A stretch of DNA of 64,000 nucleotides. Origin: Tamarix chinensis. Its lineage: Eukaryota > Streptophyta > Magnoliopsida > Caryophyllales > Tamaricaceae. The stretch is from assembly GCA_030549775.1 (NCBI GenBank), contig CM060177.1, forward strand, positions 58,034,638 through 58,098,637, in the 5' to 3' direction. The notes beneath the pieces were generated by a model, which saw only the letters and a list, made by a program, of their open reading frames with translations, was not told the DNA's origin and made no database searches. Made by a program: the position numbers and the translations under genes. Shown here one piece after another: positions 11,740-24,167 of this stretch. Within the stretch, counting starts at the first letter, position 1. Each line of letters begins with the position of its first letter.

Positions 11740-12708
11740 TATGTGTGTAGGAATGTGAAATTATCAATTATGTAAAACCAATGCTCGATTATATTATAAT
11801 TAAGAAGAAGAAGATTCAAATATGTATTAATGATGAAGATATTTGAACAAGGTAAGATAATGATGATGATGATTGAATATGGTGATGATGGCTCGATGAT
11901 GATGAGTGAATGATTAAGATGATTTGAATTTTATGAGATGATGATGATGGCATTTCAACAATGATATGATAATGAAGATGATGATTTGCTAATTAGGGCT
12001 TAAAGATAAAAGGTGTTGTGGGTTAGGGTTAGGGTTAGGGGTTCGAATGGTAAATTAGGGTTAGGGTTTTTCAAATTAGGGCTTTGATTTTGGGATGTGT
12101 TTGGAAGATGAATATGGCTAGAAGGGAATGGGTTATAGATTTTATAAAATATAGTACTTAATCTTTGATTCACACATATTCTATTAAACTTGAGATTAAC
12201 TCACACAGAATTCAATACTTCTAATTTGCATTAAACCTCAATTCATCAATAATCTCTCCAACATGGTTCTATGGACATATGTAGCTAAGCAACTGATTAC
12301 AACATACTAGGTAAAAGGTATAATGCTTCAAAAGATACCAAGCTAAAAGATAATAGAATATAGAATATGCAAAAAGATACTAGAATATAGAATATTCTTT
12401 AAAAAGGTATATTTATACTACTTTATTCTCTAGCTAATCTCTGACTCTACTAATTAATTAATTAGTTAACTAAATCTACTAATATGCACATATAAGGCGC
12501 ATATTATTTCCCCCATGCATGTAGCCATGCACTCCATGCATGCAATGCACATGCATATATATACCTAGTATCTTGTATGGTATGATTTATCTATTACTAG
12601 CAACGTAACTATACGTTTATCTTCAATTTTGAGCGAGATCCTTTCTAAATGAAGAAAAATCAGTTTCATAATAATGAATGCCAATTCTTGAGTGTTGATC
12701 CTGCATCA
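11740..12708 (-). repeat. 3' LTR of element B
   Basis: The right edge CATCA at 12708 is fixed by the adjacent polypurine tract (minus strand ACAAAAGGAGAA followed by TGATGCAGG). The left edge near 11740 (TATGTGTGTAGG) is aligned to TGATGTGTGTGGG in the other LTR and is uncertain by several bases. It contains GATGATG-rich DNA, GGGTTA runs at 12018-12065, and CATGCA (RY-type) words at 12530-12560. Confidence 0.75.
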
Positions 12709-12725
12709 TTCTCCTTTTGTTGGCT
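12709..12725 (-). other. Polypurine tract of element B
   Basis: On the minus strand the sequence reads AACAAAAGGAGAA immediately before the LTR start TGATGCAGG. This is the expected plus-strand DNA primer position for an LTR retrotransposon transcribed from the minus strand. Confidence 0.7.
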
Positions 12726-12879
12726 TGAATTTTCCCTCAAATTTGCATTGCCATAATAAGCGCTAATATCTCCAACAGTAAATGTCCTTAATAGCCCACC
12801 ATATGAAATTAGCAAATCTAGCTCATAAGCACTTTCCCCAAACTTTCGAACTTTTCTTAAAGGTCCATGGGCACAATCT

Positions 12880-13920
12880 TGTTCTTCCTTAGATTAGGAA
12901 ATCTATACTTCATCAAGTGTTACCATATCAAATCTTCTATTTGAAAAACATATTGAATCCTATACTTATTTTCCTTATCTTTTATTCCTCATTCTCCCTC
13001 TAAATATTGTACTTAATTTGTTGATAAATTTTTTTGAAATAACTCCACTCTTTCTTGTGCATTAGAACTCTTCACTGCACCTTTAATCAATGGTACAATA
13101 TCGATCGACATATATGGATTAATACAATATAATATCTCACATGGACTAGAGCTTATTGCAGCAGAAGGACTTTGATTGTAAGTAAACTCCACACATGCTA
13201 ACTTGATATCCTTATCCCTAGCACTCTTAATCATCAATCCCCTTGGCAAAGTGCCCAAAGTTCTATTAGTAACTTTGCTTTGTCCATCCATTTGAGGATG
13301 ATGTGATGTACTAAATTGAAGCTTCATTCCTAACATATGCCATAATGTCTTCCAAAATTAACTTGGTAACTTCACATCTCTATCTAAAACTACACTCCTT
13401 GGAATTTCATGCAATTTCACAATCTCCTTGAAATACAAATCTGCAACATGAGTAGCATCATCAGTTTAATGACATGGAATAAAATGAGACATCTTGAAAA
13501 ACTGATCCACCACAACCATAACAGTTCACTTGCCACTATGTGTCCTAAGCAATCCCAAAATAAAATTCATACTAACACCTTTTTATGGTTGAGTAGGCAT
13601 GATTAAAGGAACATATAAACCTTGTTGGAAGAAACTCTTGCTCCTTTGGCACATAGCACACCTAGCAACCATAACTTGTACTCCCTTTTACATTCTCAGC
13701 TAATAGAAAAGTTCTTGCAACAACTCTAAATTTTTTAAAGTCCAAAGTGTCTTGCAGTTCCTCCTTCATGCACCTATTTGATTATTAAGTCTTGAACCAA
13801 GGTCTTGGGCACACACAATTTGTTGTGTTTGAGTAAGAACCCATCTCGAACAACATAAGCTCCATAACTTCCATGTTTCTTGCATTCTTCAAAGATTATA
13901 GCAAAATCATCATCCATGTC
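12880..13920 (-). pseudogene. Integrase remnant (element B)
   Basis: The minus-strand frame 13013-13336 encodes KLQFSTSHHPQMDGQSKVTN, then VEFTYNQSPSAAISSSPCEI, matching the integrase core block with the third catalytic position (family: F-TA-HPQTDGQTE-VNR, where the Glu is catalytic). Here the Glu is replaced by Lys in GQSKVTN. Upstream DNA at 13400-13900 shows further integrase words in broken frames. The protein would join cDNA to host DNA, but this copy is inactive. Confidence 0.8.
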
Positions 13921-14249
13921 TTATTAACTATTGAACATCTAAAATCTAAAAATCTTTGCATCCGTTATGGTAAGCACCATGGTCCTCCTAGCTGATACAT
14001 CCACCATAACATTCTCTTTTCCATCCACATGTCTCATAAAGAACACAAATATTTACAGGAAGCTTATCACCTTAGAATGTCTTGGAGTCACCTTCTTGAC
14101 CATGTACTTTAAAATCTCATGATCCAATTAAAGTAAAAAAGGCCTAGGTCTCATGTAATGGCTCCAAGTCTCTAGATAACGCATAATAGCATAGAACACT
14201 TTATCATAGGTCAAATAGTTGAGTCATTCACCATTCAACTTCTCACTAA

Positions 14250-15200
14250 GGAAAGTAATTGGTTTCCTTTCTTATGATAGCACACCCGCAATGGATGCAC
14301 CACTAGCATCACATGTTTCTTCAAACAATTTATCAAAATAAGGTAAATATAGTACCAATGCATTTGAGAGCTTTGTCTTCAAGTCTTCAAAAGCCTTTAT
14401 CTCTTGATCATTCCAATAGAACTCTACTTTCTTCATTAGTTGTGTGATAGGTGCTATAATGGTAGAGAAATCTTTGATGTACCTCCAATAGAATAAGGCC
14501 AACCCATGGAAACTTCGAACTTCATGGACATTAGTAGGAATAGGCCACATTTGAATAGATTCCATCTTTGACAGATCGACTTTAATACCATCTCTACTCA
14601 CAAGATAACCAAGGAGAATCACTCTCTCCAGCATAAAATCACATTTCTCCATCTAACCATACAACTTCACCTCTCTAAGCTTGTTAAATATCTTCTTTAA
14701 GTGTTGTATATGTTCAAAATCACTCTTACTCTATACCAAGATATCATCAAGATAAACAACAACAAAGACTCTATGGAAGGGTCTAAATACCTCAAGGTAA
14801 ACAACAATAAAGACCTCTGTTATCAATCTCATGAAGGAACTTGGTGAATTACGTAGCCCAAATGACATCGCCAACCACTAATACAACCCTTACTTAATTT
14901 TGAAGGCTTTCTTCCACTTGTCTCGTTTCCTTATTCTCTTTCGATGATAGCCAATCATAGCATCAATCTTCAAGAACAAATTTTCACCATGCAGCTCATC
15001 TAACATGTCATCCAATCTTGGCACCAAAAATCTGTACTTGATTATGATGTTGATGATTTCTCTCAAATCAATACCATCCTCCATGTACCATATTTCTTAG
15101 GCACCAACATAATTGGAACACCGCATGGATTCATACTCTCCTGAATATAACCTTAGTCCAACAACTCTTGTACTTATTTCTATATCTCCTTAGCCTCCTC
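14250..15200 (-). pseudogene. Reverse transcriptase-RNase H remnant (element B)
   Basis: The YLDD box (minus strand of 14743-14754) is intact and preceded by FVVV. Downstream, the 126-codon frame 14272-14652 reads [47 protein letters not shown], then the RNase H start [21 protein letters not shown], which keeps the CDASG motif. The upstream frame 14890-15084 carries YRFLVPRLDDMLDELHGENLFLKIDAMIGYH, the fingers/palm segment with the first catalytic Asp in KIDAM (family: KIDLRSGYHQIR). Stops separate the pieces. It is the best preserved gypsy RT in the window. Confidence 0.85.
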
Positions 15201-15559
15201 CAGATTACATCTAAAAGCTATCTTGTTTGGTAATGAGACTCCTAGCATAATATCAATAGCATCTTCAATAACTCTTAAAGGAGGTAACCCATTTGGCAAC
15301 TCATTTAGAAAACCATCGGCATACTCTCTCAACACTTGTTGCAATTTTGGATCTATATTAGCATTCTCCCCGCCTTGGACCTCCTATAACACCAATACCT
15401 AACATATATTTTCATCTTTAATAGCATCAACCATCTCATGCTCCTTAAAGATCAATAGCTCCATGTTACTCTTCTTTCTTCCCCTCCTACACTTGACATC
15501 TTCCTTCTTTTTTTCTTCCTTTCTTGCTACATGCTCTCGGTTCCTTCCCCCTTTCCATC

Positions 15560-15960
15560 CCTCAAAATTGAATTCTCCACATCTAGATTAGGTTTTAGCC
15601 TAAACTTCTTTTAGCCTTTGCACACCATATAATCATTAAGGACTCCATCATGCATAACCTTCCTATCAAATTTCCATGGCCCCCGCCCAACAAAATGTGT
15701 CAAGAATCTATAGGTAGAATATCGCATAAAACATTATGAAAATAATTTCTAATATTAAAAGAGATAAAAGTTTGTTTTGTTACTGTTACACCTTTCTCTT
15801 TATTAAGCCATTGGAGTGAATATGGTCTTGGATAATCCTCGGTCTCCAAACTGAGCTTGGTCACCATCTTCTCAGTAGCAACATTAGTACATGAGTCACT
15901 ACCAATAATGATTTCACACACTTTATCACCAACTCTACACTTGGCCTGGAAATTCTTCTC
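15560..15960 (-). pseudogene. Aspartic protease remnant (element B)
   Basis: The frame 15700-15921 reads CEIIIGSDSCTNVATEKMV, then LETEDYPRPYSLQWLNKEKGVTVTKQTFISF and LCDILPIDS. Family members read II-D-G/S-G-SC-NV. Here the aspartate has become Gly and a Gly has become Asp, so the catalytic D-S/T-G is destroyed, although the rest of the fold region is conserved. The downstream LLLGRPW block is out of frame at about 15690. Confidence 0.8.
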
Positions 15961-16079
15961 CCTTTGAGTAAGTAAAGATTGTTGTTATACTTGGAGCACC
16001 CTTGATCTCCTACCAAAGAATTTTCTATGCTATCACTTTATTTTTCAAAGTCTTTATTAAGGTCTTCATTCTTTTCACC

Positions 16080-17040
16080 AGCATCCATACTTTCTATCTC
16101 CTTCAAAGTTAATGCTCTTTGGTTTCAACCATCCCAAGCAAAGTGGCCTTAACCTTTAAACTTAAAGCATTACTTATTCACCTTATCAACCACTTGATCC
16201 TTGGCCTTTTCTTCATGAGTGAACCTTCTAACATTGTCTTGATTTGTGGCTTTGTTACACCCTTTTAATTCTCAAAAATTATTGCTAACTTTGTTAGGTC
16301 TTCAAACACTTCATAAAGATACACATCCACCTTCTCTCAAAGATTCATATTTTAACCCCTAATGAATTATGTACACCTTTGTTCTTCTCTTTCTTGGACA
16401 TTATATGTTAGAGATAACCTTTCAAACTCTCAAATGCATTCCTCAACTTCAAGCAACCCTTTCTCCAATGTAGTCATTTTTATAAAATTATCTTGCTCAT
16501 ATTCTCGAGGCACAAATTTGTTCTTCAAGTGTTTTTTTAATTTTTTCCATGACTTAATTTTTTATTTTCCTCCACTCTCTCTTATCCTTTTCGAATTATC
16601 ATACCACACTTGATAAAATTTCTTAAAATTCAATATTGTTGTTTGGCACCTTTTCTCATCATCAATCTCCTTATTCTCAAAAAATAGAATCAATAATTTA
16701 CAACCATTTGAGAAATGATTCCAGATCATGATTAACATGAAAGTTGTGTAGATCAAATTGGATTCCTTTTTTGACATCATCATAGGTTTTCCTGAGGTGT
16801 CACATGGTCTTACATAATTTCCCACACTCTCATCTCCTTCCCCCCACTTGATTTATGCCCTTCTCATGTGGTCTTCCTCTACTTATTCCCATCAGTTTTG
16901 TGGCTGCACATGTGACTCTTGAGCATGGGAAGCTTCAATTCTACATACATGTAGCTTTACCTCCTTAATTTCATCCATCAAGGCCTTGAGAATATCTCTC
17001 AAGTCTTCTCCTTGTTTCTCCATCTTCTCTCTTCACCAAT
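16080..17040 (-). pseudogene. gag remnant (element B)
   Basis: At 16120-16190 the minus strand shows KCFKFKG-GHFAWDG, a broken CCHC knuckle (family: CFKCQG-GH-ASDC) followed by NQRALTLKE. The frame 16562-16825 carries the capsid-like run ending FKKFYQVWYDNSKRIRESGGK, where the family has LRKYASLWWENLKR-R. It is located between the protease and the primer site. Stops are frequent, and the second Cys and last Cys of the knuckle are lost. Confidence 0.7.
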
Positions 17041-17186
17041 CAAATGTTTTCCTCACAAGCACGCCACTAAGTGCTCCGATTTTTTGTGTCTTCTTGATTA
17101 ATTCTTGGAGAATCTTTAAGATGAGACACTTTCTTGAAGAATCTTGAAAGAAAGATTGAATCTTGATTACAATAAATCAAACCTAA

Positions 17187-17199
17187 GGCTATGATACCA
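17187..17199 (-). other. Primer-binding site of element B (iMet-tRNA type)
   Basis: The minus strand reads TGGTATCATAGCC. This differs at one of 13 positions from TGGTATCAGAGCC, the usual iMet-tRNA complement, and lies 4 bases from the LTR edge at 17204. Confidence 0.75.
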
Positions 17200-17895
17200 A
17201 AATTGATGTGTGTGGGAATATGGACTTCTCATGTATGTGAGAGTAAGCCTTGAATTGGGTTTGGCTATTAAGATGAATGTTAGATGATGGTGAATGAAGG
17301 TTAAAGGTGCTCGAATAGGATGGAATGATAATGGTGATGAATTAGGTATGATGATGATAATTAGGTTGTGATGGGTGAATAATAATGATGCTTCAAATGT
17401 GATGAGGTGATTATGATATTGATTTGACAATTATGTGTTGGTGGTGATGATGATTCAAAGATTAAGGTTTAATTAAATATAATTTCGTAGGTTAGGGTTT
17501 AGCTTTGAAATTGGGGTTAGGGTTAGGCTATGGTTCCAATTTTTGTGTTAGGGTTTTAAATGGTAAAGTCAGTTTAAGGTTTCAATTAAGCTTCAATTTT
17601 GGTGGTGTTGGAATGTTGGTGATGGCTAGAAAAACATGGATTTTGGAGAGTAGAAATGATGGAACTTAATCTCTAGTTCACATATATAAAGTGATTAAAG
17701 GTTTCGAGATTAACTATTCATATTGATTCGATTAAACTTGAATTAAATTCACATACAGTTGTTTTTTTGCAAGTTGCATTCAAATTCAATTCTTGATCAT
17801 CAACTACATCTCTAATCATGACTTACATGCCTTTCTATATCCAATCTACTATTTAGCTGAAAAGCATAATTCAAAAGATACCAAGCTAAAAGATG

Positions 17896-17907
17896 TTATG
17901 CTACTTT
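17896..17907. repeat. Target-site duplication of the LINE, left copy
   Basis: TTATGCTACTTT here is repeated exactly at 22828-22839. A 12-bp direct repeat fits target-primed reverse transcription by an L1-type LINE. Confidence 0.85.
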
Positions 17908-18199
17908 TTTGATAAGTAAGAAGATTTATTACTATCAAAATGGAAAGTTACAACCAACCGTAGCAATCAATATGATCTAATAGCGATAATCATCTAGCAT
18001 ATTTAGCATACATACTATGGTGTACCATTCTCCTACAGACATTCATAATAATAACTCTTAAAATCATAGAGTTTTGTGTAGCCTAAATCTAAAACAATCT
18101 AAGATTCCTTTCATGCAAAATAGTAGCAATATAAGAAATAAAGAAAGCCCCTAAGATATTTTTTTTGCTAGAGTTCTATCGAGATCTAGTAATTAAATC

Positions 18200-21100
18200 T
18201 TTGACTTCTTGATCCCAGCCATTGATCCTATCACTTCTCCTTGCATCCACTCTAAATTTTTCCAAAAAAAGGAAGTAAAGGGCATAAGAGAAACAAATGG
18301 TCTCTAGTCTCCACTTGCTGCTGACAGAAAACACACATTGGATCCACATTCATGCCCAGCTCCCCCAATCTATCTTTTGTTAGTAATTGATTCTTGAATG
18401 CAAGCTAGGCTGGAAATCTCAATCTTGGTACAATTAGTGGCCTTCAAACTAGAATTGTCCATCTCTGCTTCTCTTGTTTATTATGAATAAGATGGTAAGC
18501 TTCTTTAATGCTAAAATTAGCAACATTCCTATCCACACAGTTCTGAACATACTATTGTAAAAGAGGTCGAGTATGTAGGATTTTATAAAAAATCCAAGAA
18601 GTATAAGCTAAAGGAACAAAGTCCCACAAAGAATTCTGCTTAAGGTAAATCGTGTGTACCCATTTGACCCATAAAGTATCCTTCTTAGCTGCAATGTTCC
18701 AAAGTAACTTCCCCAAAGTACACTTGTTCCATATATCCAGATTCAAGAGGCCAAGACCCCCTTCATTAGTTGGTTAATAAATCTTATCCCAAGATACAAG
18801 TGTACACTTCCTGACACTAATCTTCCCTAACCATAAAATTCCCTTGCACATACTAATGAAATAATGCAGAAGTTTCCTGGGCAGCAAAATTATTTGGCTA
18901 AAATATAATTGAACACTAAACAAAACTGATTTGATGAGCTGCAAATGACCAGCATAGAAAAGATACAGTGTATTCCAATGCCTAAGCCTAGTTGTAATCT
19001 TATCTAAAAGAGGATGCAAATGGCCTATAGAAACTCTTGCTAAAGACAAAGGGAGCCCCAAATAGGTTATAGGAAATGAGCTTGCAGGGAAACTTAAGTG
19101 AGATAGAATGGAAGCTTAAATCTTCTTAGAGACACCTCCAAAGTAAACACTACACTTCATTGGATTGATAGACAATCCAGACAATGTAGAAAACTAAGAT
19201 AAAACCTCTTGTAAACAAAGAATACTCCGTAGATCTCCTTTGCAAAATAGCAACAGATCATCAGCAAAATTAAGATTGATAAACCTCAAAGTTTTACACT
19301 TAGGGTGACCATGAAATCTTAGATCAACCATAATTTCTTCAAAGATCTGCTAAAGTAGTCCATCACTAGAACAAACAGATAAGAGGATAGAGGATCTCCT
19401 TGTCTTAATCCCCTCTTACAAGGAAAAGGAGGAGAAAGCACTCCATTGAAGCTCAAAGAGAAGGAAACATAAGTGACACATGCCATAATTAACTTAACAA
19501 ATTGATGTGGAAAGCCATATAAAAGTAATACATTCTGCAAAAAATTCCAAATCACCATGTCATAAGCTTTTTGAAGATCAATCTTCAGTATGCATCTAGG
19601 TGATATACCACTGGTAGTATACTTCCTGACTAGCTCATAAGCCAAGAGAATATTTTCTCCAATACTTCTACCCTTGATGAAAGTATTATGAGAGATGTCA
19701 ATGATAGAAGGCATAATAATCTTCATTCTCTATACAAAAATCTTTGATATGATTTTATAAATCTCATTACACCAAGCAATGGGTCGAAATTCAGACACTT
19801 TGTTTGCATTTGGCTTCTCTGGGACAAGAGTTAAGGTAGTAACATTCACTTTCCTAAGCAAGAACCTAGATGCAAAGAATTATCTTGTAGCCCAAAGAAG
19901 CTCATTAGCAACAATATTCCAACTCTATTTAAAGACGCCTATAGAGTACCCATCAACTGTAGGAGCTTTAGTGTCTCCCATAGAGAATATAACCTCTTTA
20001 ACATCATCTTTGGATATAGGTGCAGTAAGGCCTGCTTGTTGAGCTAGTGAAAATCGAGGCTTAATAGCAGAATGATCCAAAACTCCCATCATCCTTTGCT
20101 CAGTCTCCAGAAGCTGTTCATAACAAGCAATAAAAGAATCCTGTAAATTTTTTGCCCCTCTAATTTCCTTGTCTTGAGAGTTTAGCATCACCACCATTGA
20201 CTTCCTCAGCTATCTTTCCTTAAGCTTAGAAAAAAATACTTGTGATTAGAATCACCACAATGGAGCCACTAAACATGCTTTCTATCTTAAAAACATTTCC
20301 TCATAATGTAACAAGTGGTGGTAATACTTCTCCTTCAGATAAAGCTGATCCCTTTGAATAATATCAGCAGGGTTGGAGCAAATGAGTTTTTGCAATGTGA
20401 CCACCTCTTCTCTAGCAACATTAACTTGATAAGAGATGGAACAATACTTTTCCTTATTAAGTTTCTTGAAATCCTTCTTCAAAAAGAATAATCTCTTGGA
20501 AATCGTTAGCAAACGATTACCACCCATTTTAAGACTCCATGCACTTTTAACAAGTGGTAAGAACTCCTCATTTTCAGTCTAGAACTAGAAGAATATAACA
20601 GGTTTATGCCCTATAAGAAGTGGAATATGCGACTAGATAACCACAGGACTATGATAAGAAATTAAAGGACTCAAAAACTCAGCCATTGAATGACGAATAG
20701 AGTCCAACCAGGCCATATTTACAAGAGCCTTATCCAACTTACAGAATACCACTTCTTCTCCAACCCTACAATTTGACCAAGCAAAGTGACATCCTTGACC
20801 CTAAAGATCAAAGAGACCAAGATCCAGAAAACATTCCCTAAAATCTTGGATATTAGAGGCATTAGTGATACCACCTTGAAACATTTCATTACCATTCAGA
20901 ACCACATTAAAATCACTTAATATAATCCATGGGACATTACTTGGAGAATGAGTCCTCAACCATTGCCATAAAACTCTTCGATCTGTCCCACTATTATGAG
21001 CATAGATAAAAGCCATAGAGAAACTTGCAGAAGTCTGCAGATTAGTAATACTACATAAAATAGCTTGGTCAAACATGATGGAGGATGATAGCATCCAAAT

Positions 21101-21370
21101 GTTAGGATCTTAGAGAACCCAAATCCTTCCATGTGGATGGGGGGAGTAATTATTAATAGCTTCTTAACCCCTTTTAAAATTAATTAAAATAGATAAAAAA
21201 TTGTTCTTTAACTCTAGTTTCAAGAAGACTAATCAATGAAAGTTTATTCATCTCACAAAAACGCTTGACTTCCTTATGTTTGGAAGTCTTATTCAAGTCA
21301 CGAACATTCCAAGCACTAAAAATTTCCACCAGGATCAATAAAAGAAAATCCCTATCCACCACCATCAAAA
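18200..21370 (-). pseudogene. LINE ORF2: endonuclease, reverse transcriptase, zf-RVT
   Basis: In minus-strand order: the endonuclease start WNVRDLNKTSKHKEVKRF with LLETRVK (21180-21368). Next comes the SDFNVVLNGNE block (20801-21094), then a linker (20282-20527). The RT start DVKEVIFSMGDTKAPTVDGYS is at 19925-20197, and the RT core CILKIDLQKAYD and GLRQGDPLSSYLFVLVMD at 19319-19726. The catalytic FADD box is at 19257-19268 and the thumb at 18774-19061. The tail has WNKCTLGKLLWNI (18552-18746) and a CVFCQQ-VETRDHLF zinc motif near 18290-18340. The protein nicks target DNA and copies LINE RNA into it. The key RT aspartates are present, but stops and frameshifts separate the pieces. Confidence 0.9.
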
Positions 21371-21463
21371 CTTACATCTCTATCAACTACTCCCATAGGG
21401 TATCCACCAGAACCGTCCTGAGTACTAAAAAGTACAACTCTTTGCTGCCTTGTCATCCTTGGT

Positions 21464-22818
21464 TTAGAAGTAGGGAAAGGGTTTCTCTCTATTTCCTTTA
21501 TTGTCATGGATTTCTCCCCCTATAAATGAAGTAGTTTCTTGAATAGGTGGGGTAGAAAAACCATGAAGCATGGAGCTATCAGAAGCACCAACATTTTGTT
21601 GATCATCTATAAGCTCATTCACTAGTGGATCAATCAACATCTCTGGCTGGTGGCTTTCTTCATTTGCAATAGCTTTTCCTTTCCTAAGGTCCAGCACCAT
21701 TCTCCATTCTCCATATTTCCCATGGGCTTCTTTTACAGTTGGTTGATAACACCTACACCTCCTGGTGTTATGGCCAAAATAGTCACATAAAGGATAATAA
21801 ACAGGCTTCCAATCATACTCCACCTTTTGTTCAAGTTCCACCCCATCTAGATCTAGGATAATGAATGAATTCAATAGAGGTTTTTTGACATCAACCTCAA
21901 CCAGAACTCTAGGATAAGATGCTCATTCCTTAGATGCTATAATAGCATCAATATATACAGGAACACCAATAACACTTGCAATTTTACTTAGAGAGTTTGA
22001 TGACTCGCATTCCAAGGGAAGGTTAGGAAACCTGATCCATAAAGGTAGTACTTGCATCTCATCAGGATTAAATTTCAATCTCCTATGCCACATTTTCAAA
22101 ACAAAAGATCTATTGAAGAATGTCCAATGCTAGTCGAGAATCTAATTTACATCCTCTTTAGAATGAAACCGAAAAGGATAATAACTAGAAGTATGTAAAA
22201 TGACTTATGGCAATTTAATACCAATCCAGTGCCTATGAATGAAACCACAAATCTAATTGTATGATGGGGCATCCCTAAAGACAAAACCAATCAAAGTATT
22301 AACCCATTGGACAACCTTAGTCTCACATCTTGCTTATCTAACTTAACCATCAACTTCCCATTCTCATAAGAGCGATTCTGAAAGGATAATGCCTGTCCAT
22401 GACTAGGTATACAGTTGCCTATGAGAGCATCCCTCCAAGAGGAAGAGTTAGGGGGTGAAGCAGGCTGAATACGATCCCATATTGTCGTCTCAACCATGTT
22501 ATCAGAATTTAAACAATCAAGACTGGCTGATCCGTCTACATGGCCCTTTGCAGAGGTATTAGATTTAATGATACAAAATTCTGAATGCTTATTGGCTCCC
22601 ACATCATTGATAACCATGTTGATCAAATCCCTCTCATTCCATAAGATTAGTACATCCCCTTGCTCTAAATCCTTCAGATAAGAAATCATGTCCTTCCCAA
22701 CCAAAACATCATCTTTCGATGCCTTTCTAGCACCATCATTAGCCATTGCCCTAAGCGAAACAACCAAAATTGGCGAAGTTTTTTTCTTCTTGTCCATCCC
22801 TGAAGAATGCTCGCTCAA
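21464..22818 (-). pseudogene. LINE ORF1: DUF4283-like domain and zinc knuckle
   Basis: It opens with MSEHSSGMDKKKKTSP (ATG at 22818) and runs 175 codons to a stop near 22291. The DUF4283-like region begins at LSFQNRSYENGKLMVKL and continues in shifted frames. The words LPLWIRFPNLPLE (about 22030-22060) and YPRVLVEVDV (about 21890-21920) are typical of plant LINE ORF1. The frame 21464-21874 contains the CCHC-like knuckle YYPLCDYFGHNTRRC, where the first Cys of the usual FC--C pattern is replaced by Tyr. ORF1 proteins bind LINE RNA. Stops make this copy non-functional. Confidence 0.85.
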
Positions 22819-23134
22819 ACCATATTATTATGCTACTTTACACTAACTTTATTCTCTAGCTATTCTTCAACCATACTAATTAATTAATTAATTAGTTTAA
22901 TCAAAAGTTACACACATGCAAGCTGCACATTATCTCCCCATGCTCAAAGCCATGCACTCCATGTATGCCATACACATGCATGTATACGCCTAGTTGCTTA
23001 TATGCTACGTTTCATGTATAACTAGAAATATAACCATTTGTTTGTCTTCAATTTTGCGGGAGATCCTTTCCAAATGAAGAAAAATTAGTTCCATAATGAT
23101 GAATGACAATTCTTTAGTTTTTGCTCCTACATCA

Positions 23135-23506
23135 TATGCATGTTCAGCATCATTAATACTTTGGAATATGTAGGGGTATTTCGGAAATTTGGGGGCATTC
23201 TATGTTGTTATTCTCATAAACATGTAGGAATTGCATTAATTGTTGATTAATCTTGAGAATGTGTGTTTGGTTGTTGTAAAAGAACATATTAGGATATCAT
23301 ATTTAAATGGTCATCTAGTGTGTTGTGAAAATTAAGCACATGATTAATGGCTTAGTTACAGTGTGTTGTCCTTTTTATGACATGTTGATAAAATAAAATG
23401 GATTTTGTGAAGGAAATGGATGGTAAAGAGGTAGCCTTAGCCTTAGGGGTATTTTGGTCATTTTGACCTAAAGTGCTTAAGTGTGAGTATATGACCCTAG
23501 GATACC
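23135..23506 (+). repeat. Probable middle segment of LTR D/G
   Basis: A 372-bp stretch between the end of element B and the start of solo LTR E. It has no gene. It is assigned to LTR D/G only because it lies between two later insertions; no independent match was found. Confidence 0.4.
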
Positions 23507-24167
23507 TGTAATAACCTAAGAATTTCCTTATCCTAATCCCACATCACTAGCACCTAATTTGATTCCAATCCTAATAAATCCTATATTAGCCTTAACCTAT
23601 CATTTAACTTGAAATTTTAACTGATTCTGGAACCTTATCTTTGTTAAACCATAATTTATAAACCAAAACCAAATCCGCTAAAATTTCTGCTAATCCAAAT
23701 TACCCTTAACTAATGTAAATCACCCTAAACTAATCCACTCAACCTTTTCTCTTTTCCTTTTCTTTTCCTTTTTCCTTTTCTTTTCTTTTCTTTCCCTCTT
23801 CCACTTCTCCAACACACCTTTGCTACAACTCTTGCACCCCCACTTGCACTACCACCCATCACCTTTCTTCACCCTTATCCATCACCCATTACCTTTCTTC
23901 TTTTTCTTCTTTTTCATCTCCCATCCTTGCAGACTTACACCCTGCACACCACCCCATCTCCTTGTAGCCTTCTTATCCTTTCCACCCTTACATAACACTT
24001 CCATCAACCATCACCACCCTCACTTTGTAGCTACTACCCTACCCTAGTCATCCTTTTCAACCATCACCGTCATCATCAACTTGCAGCTACATCCATCATA
24101 ATCCTCCCCATTGCACACCACCCCTATTCTTTTTCTCCCTTCCACAAACCATACCACACATCACACA

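Larger units (their letters stand above)
17908..22827 (-). mobile_element. L1-type LINE, near full length
   Basis: A 4920-bp insertion lies between 12-bp duplications. On the minus strand it holds ORF1 (DUF4283-like plus zinc knuckle) and then ORF2 with endonuclease, RT, thumb and a zf-RVT tail. It ends in a short A run after CTTACTTATC, a 3' end style common in plant L1 elements. The 5' end lies only about 10 bases upstream of the ORF1 ATG, so the 5' UTR is missing or extremely short. All ORFs contain stops or frameshifts, so it is inactive. Confidence 0.9.
11740..23134 (-). mobile_element. Ty3/gypsy element B with two 1-kb LTRs and a nested LINE
   Basis: The left LTR is about 11740-12708 and the right LTR is 17204-23134, which includes a 4.9-kb LINE. 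Without the LINE both are about 1.0 kb and share long diverged stretches, such as the CCATGCACTCCATG block and the TTATTCTCTAGCTA-to-AATTAATTAATT block. The edges read TGATGT...CATCA. A polypurine tract on the minus strand (complement of 12709-12723) abuts the left LTR and the primer site abuts the right one, so transcription ran on the minus strand. Internal DNA encodes gag, PR, RT, RNase H and IN remnants. I saw no convincing target duplication. Confidence 0.85.
17204..23134 (-). repeat. 5' LTR of element B, split by the LINE
   Basis: It starts TGATGTGTGTGGG at 17204 and ends CTACATCA at 23134. The two halves, 17204-17907 and 22840-23134, together align with the 3' LTR at 11740-12708. That LTR has the uninterrupted order (around 12400-12440) and serves as an empty-site control for the LINE insertion. 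Confidence 0.8.

Noticed and set aside
12015..12070. GGGTTAGGGTTAGGG, telomere-like
   Set aside because: It is short and degenerate, not the plant TTTAGGG array, and it lies within the LTR of element B with a related GGTTAGGGTT run at the same place in the other LTR (17515-17525).
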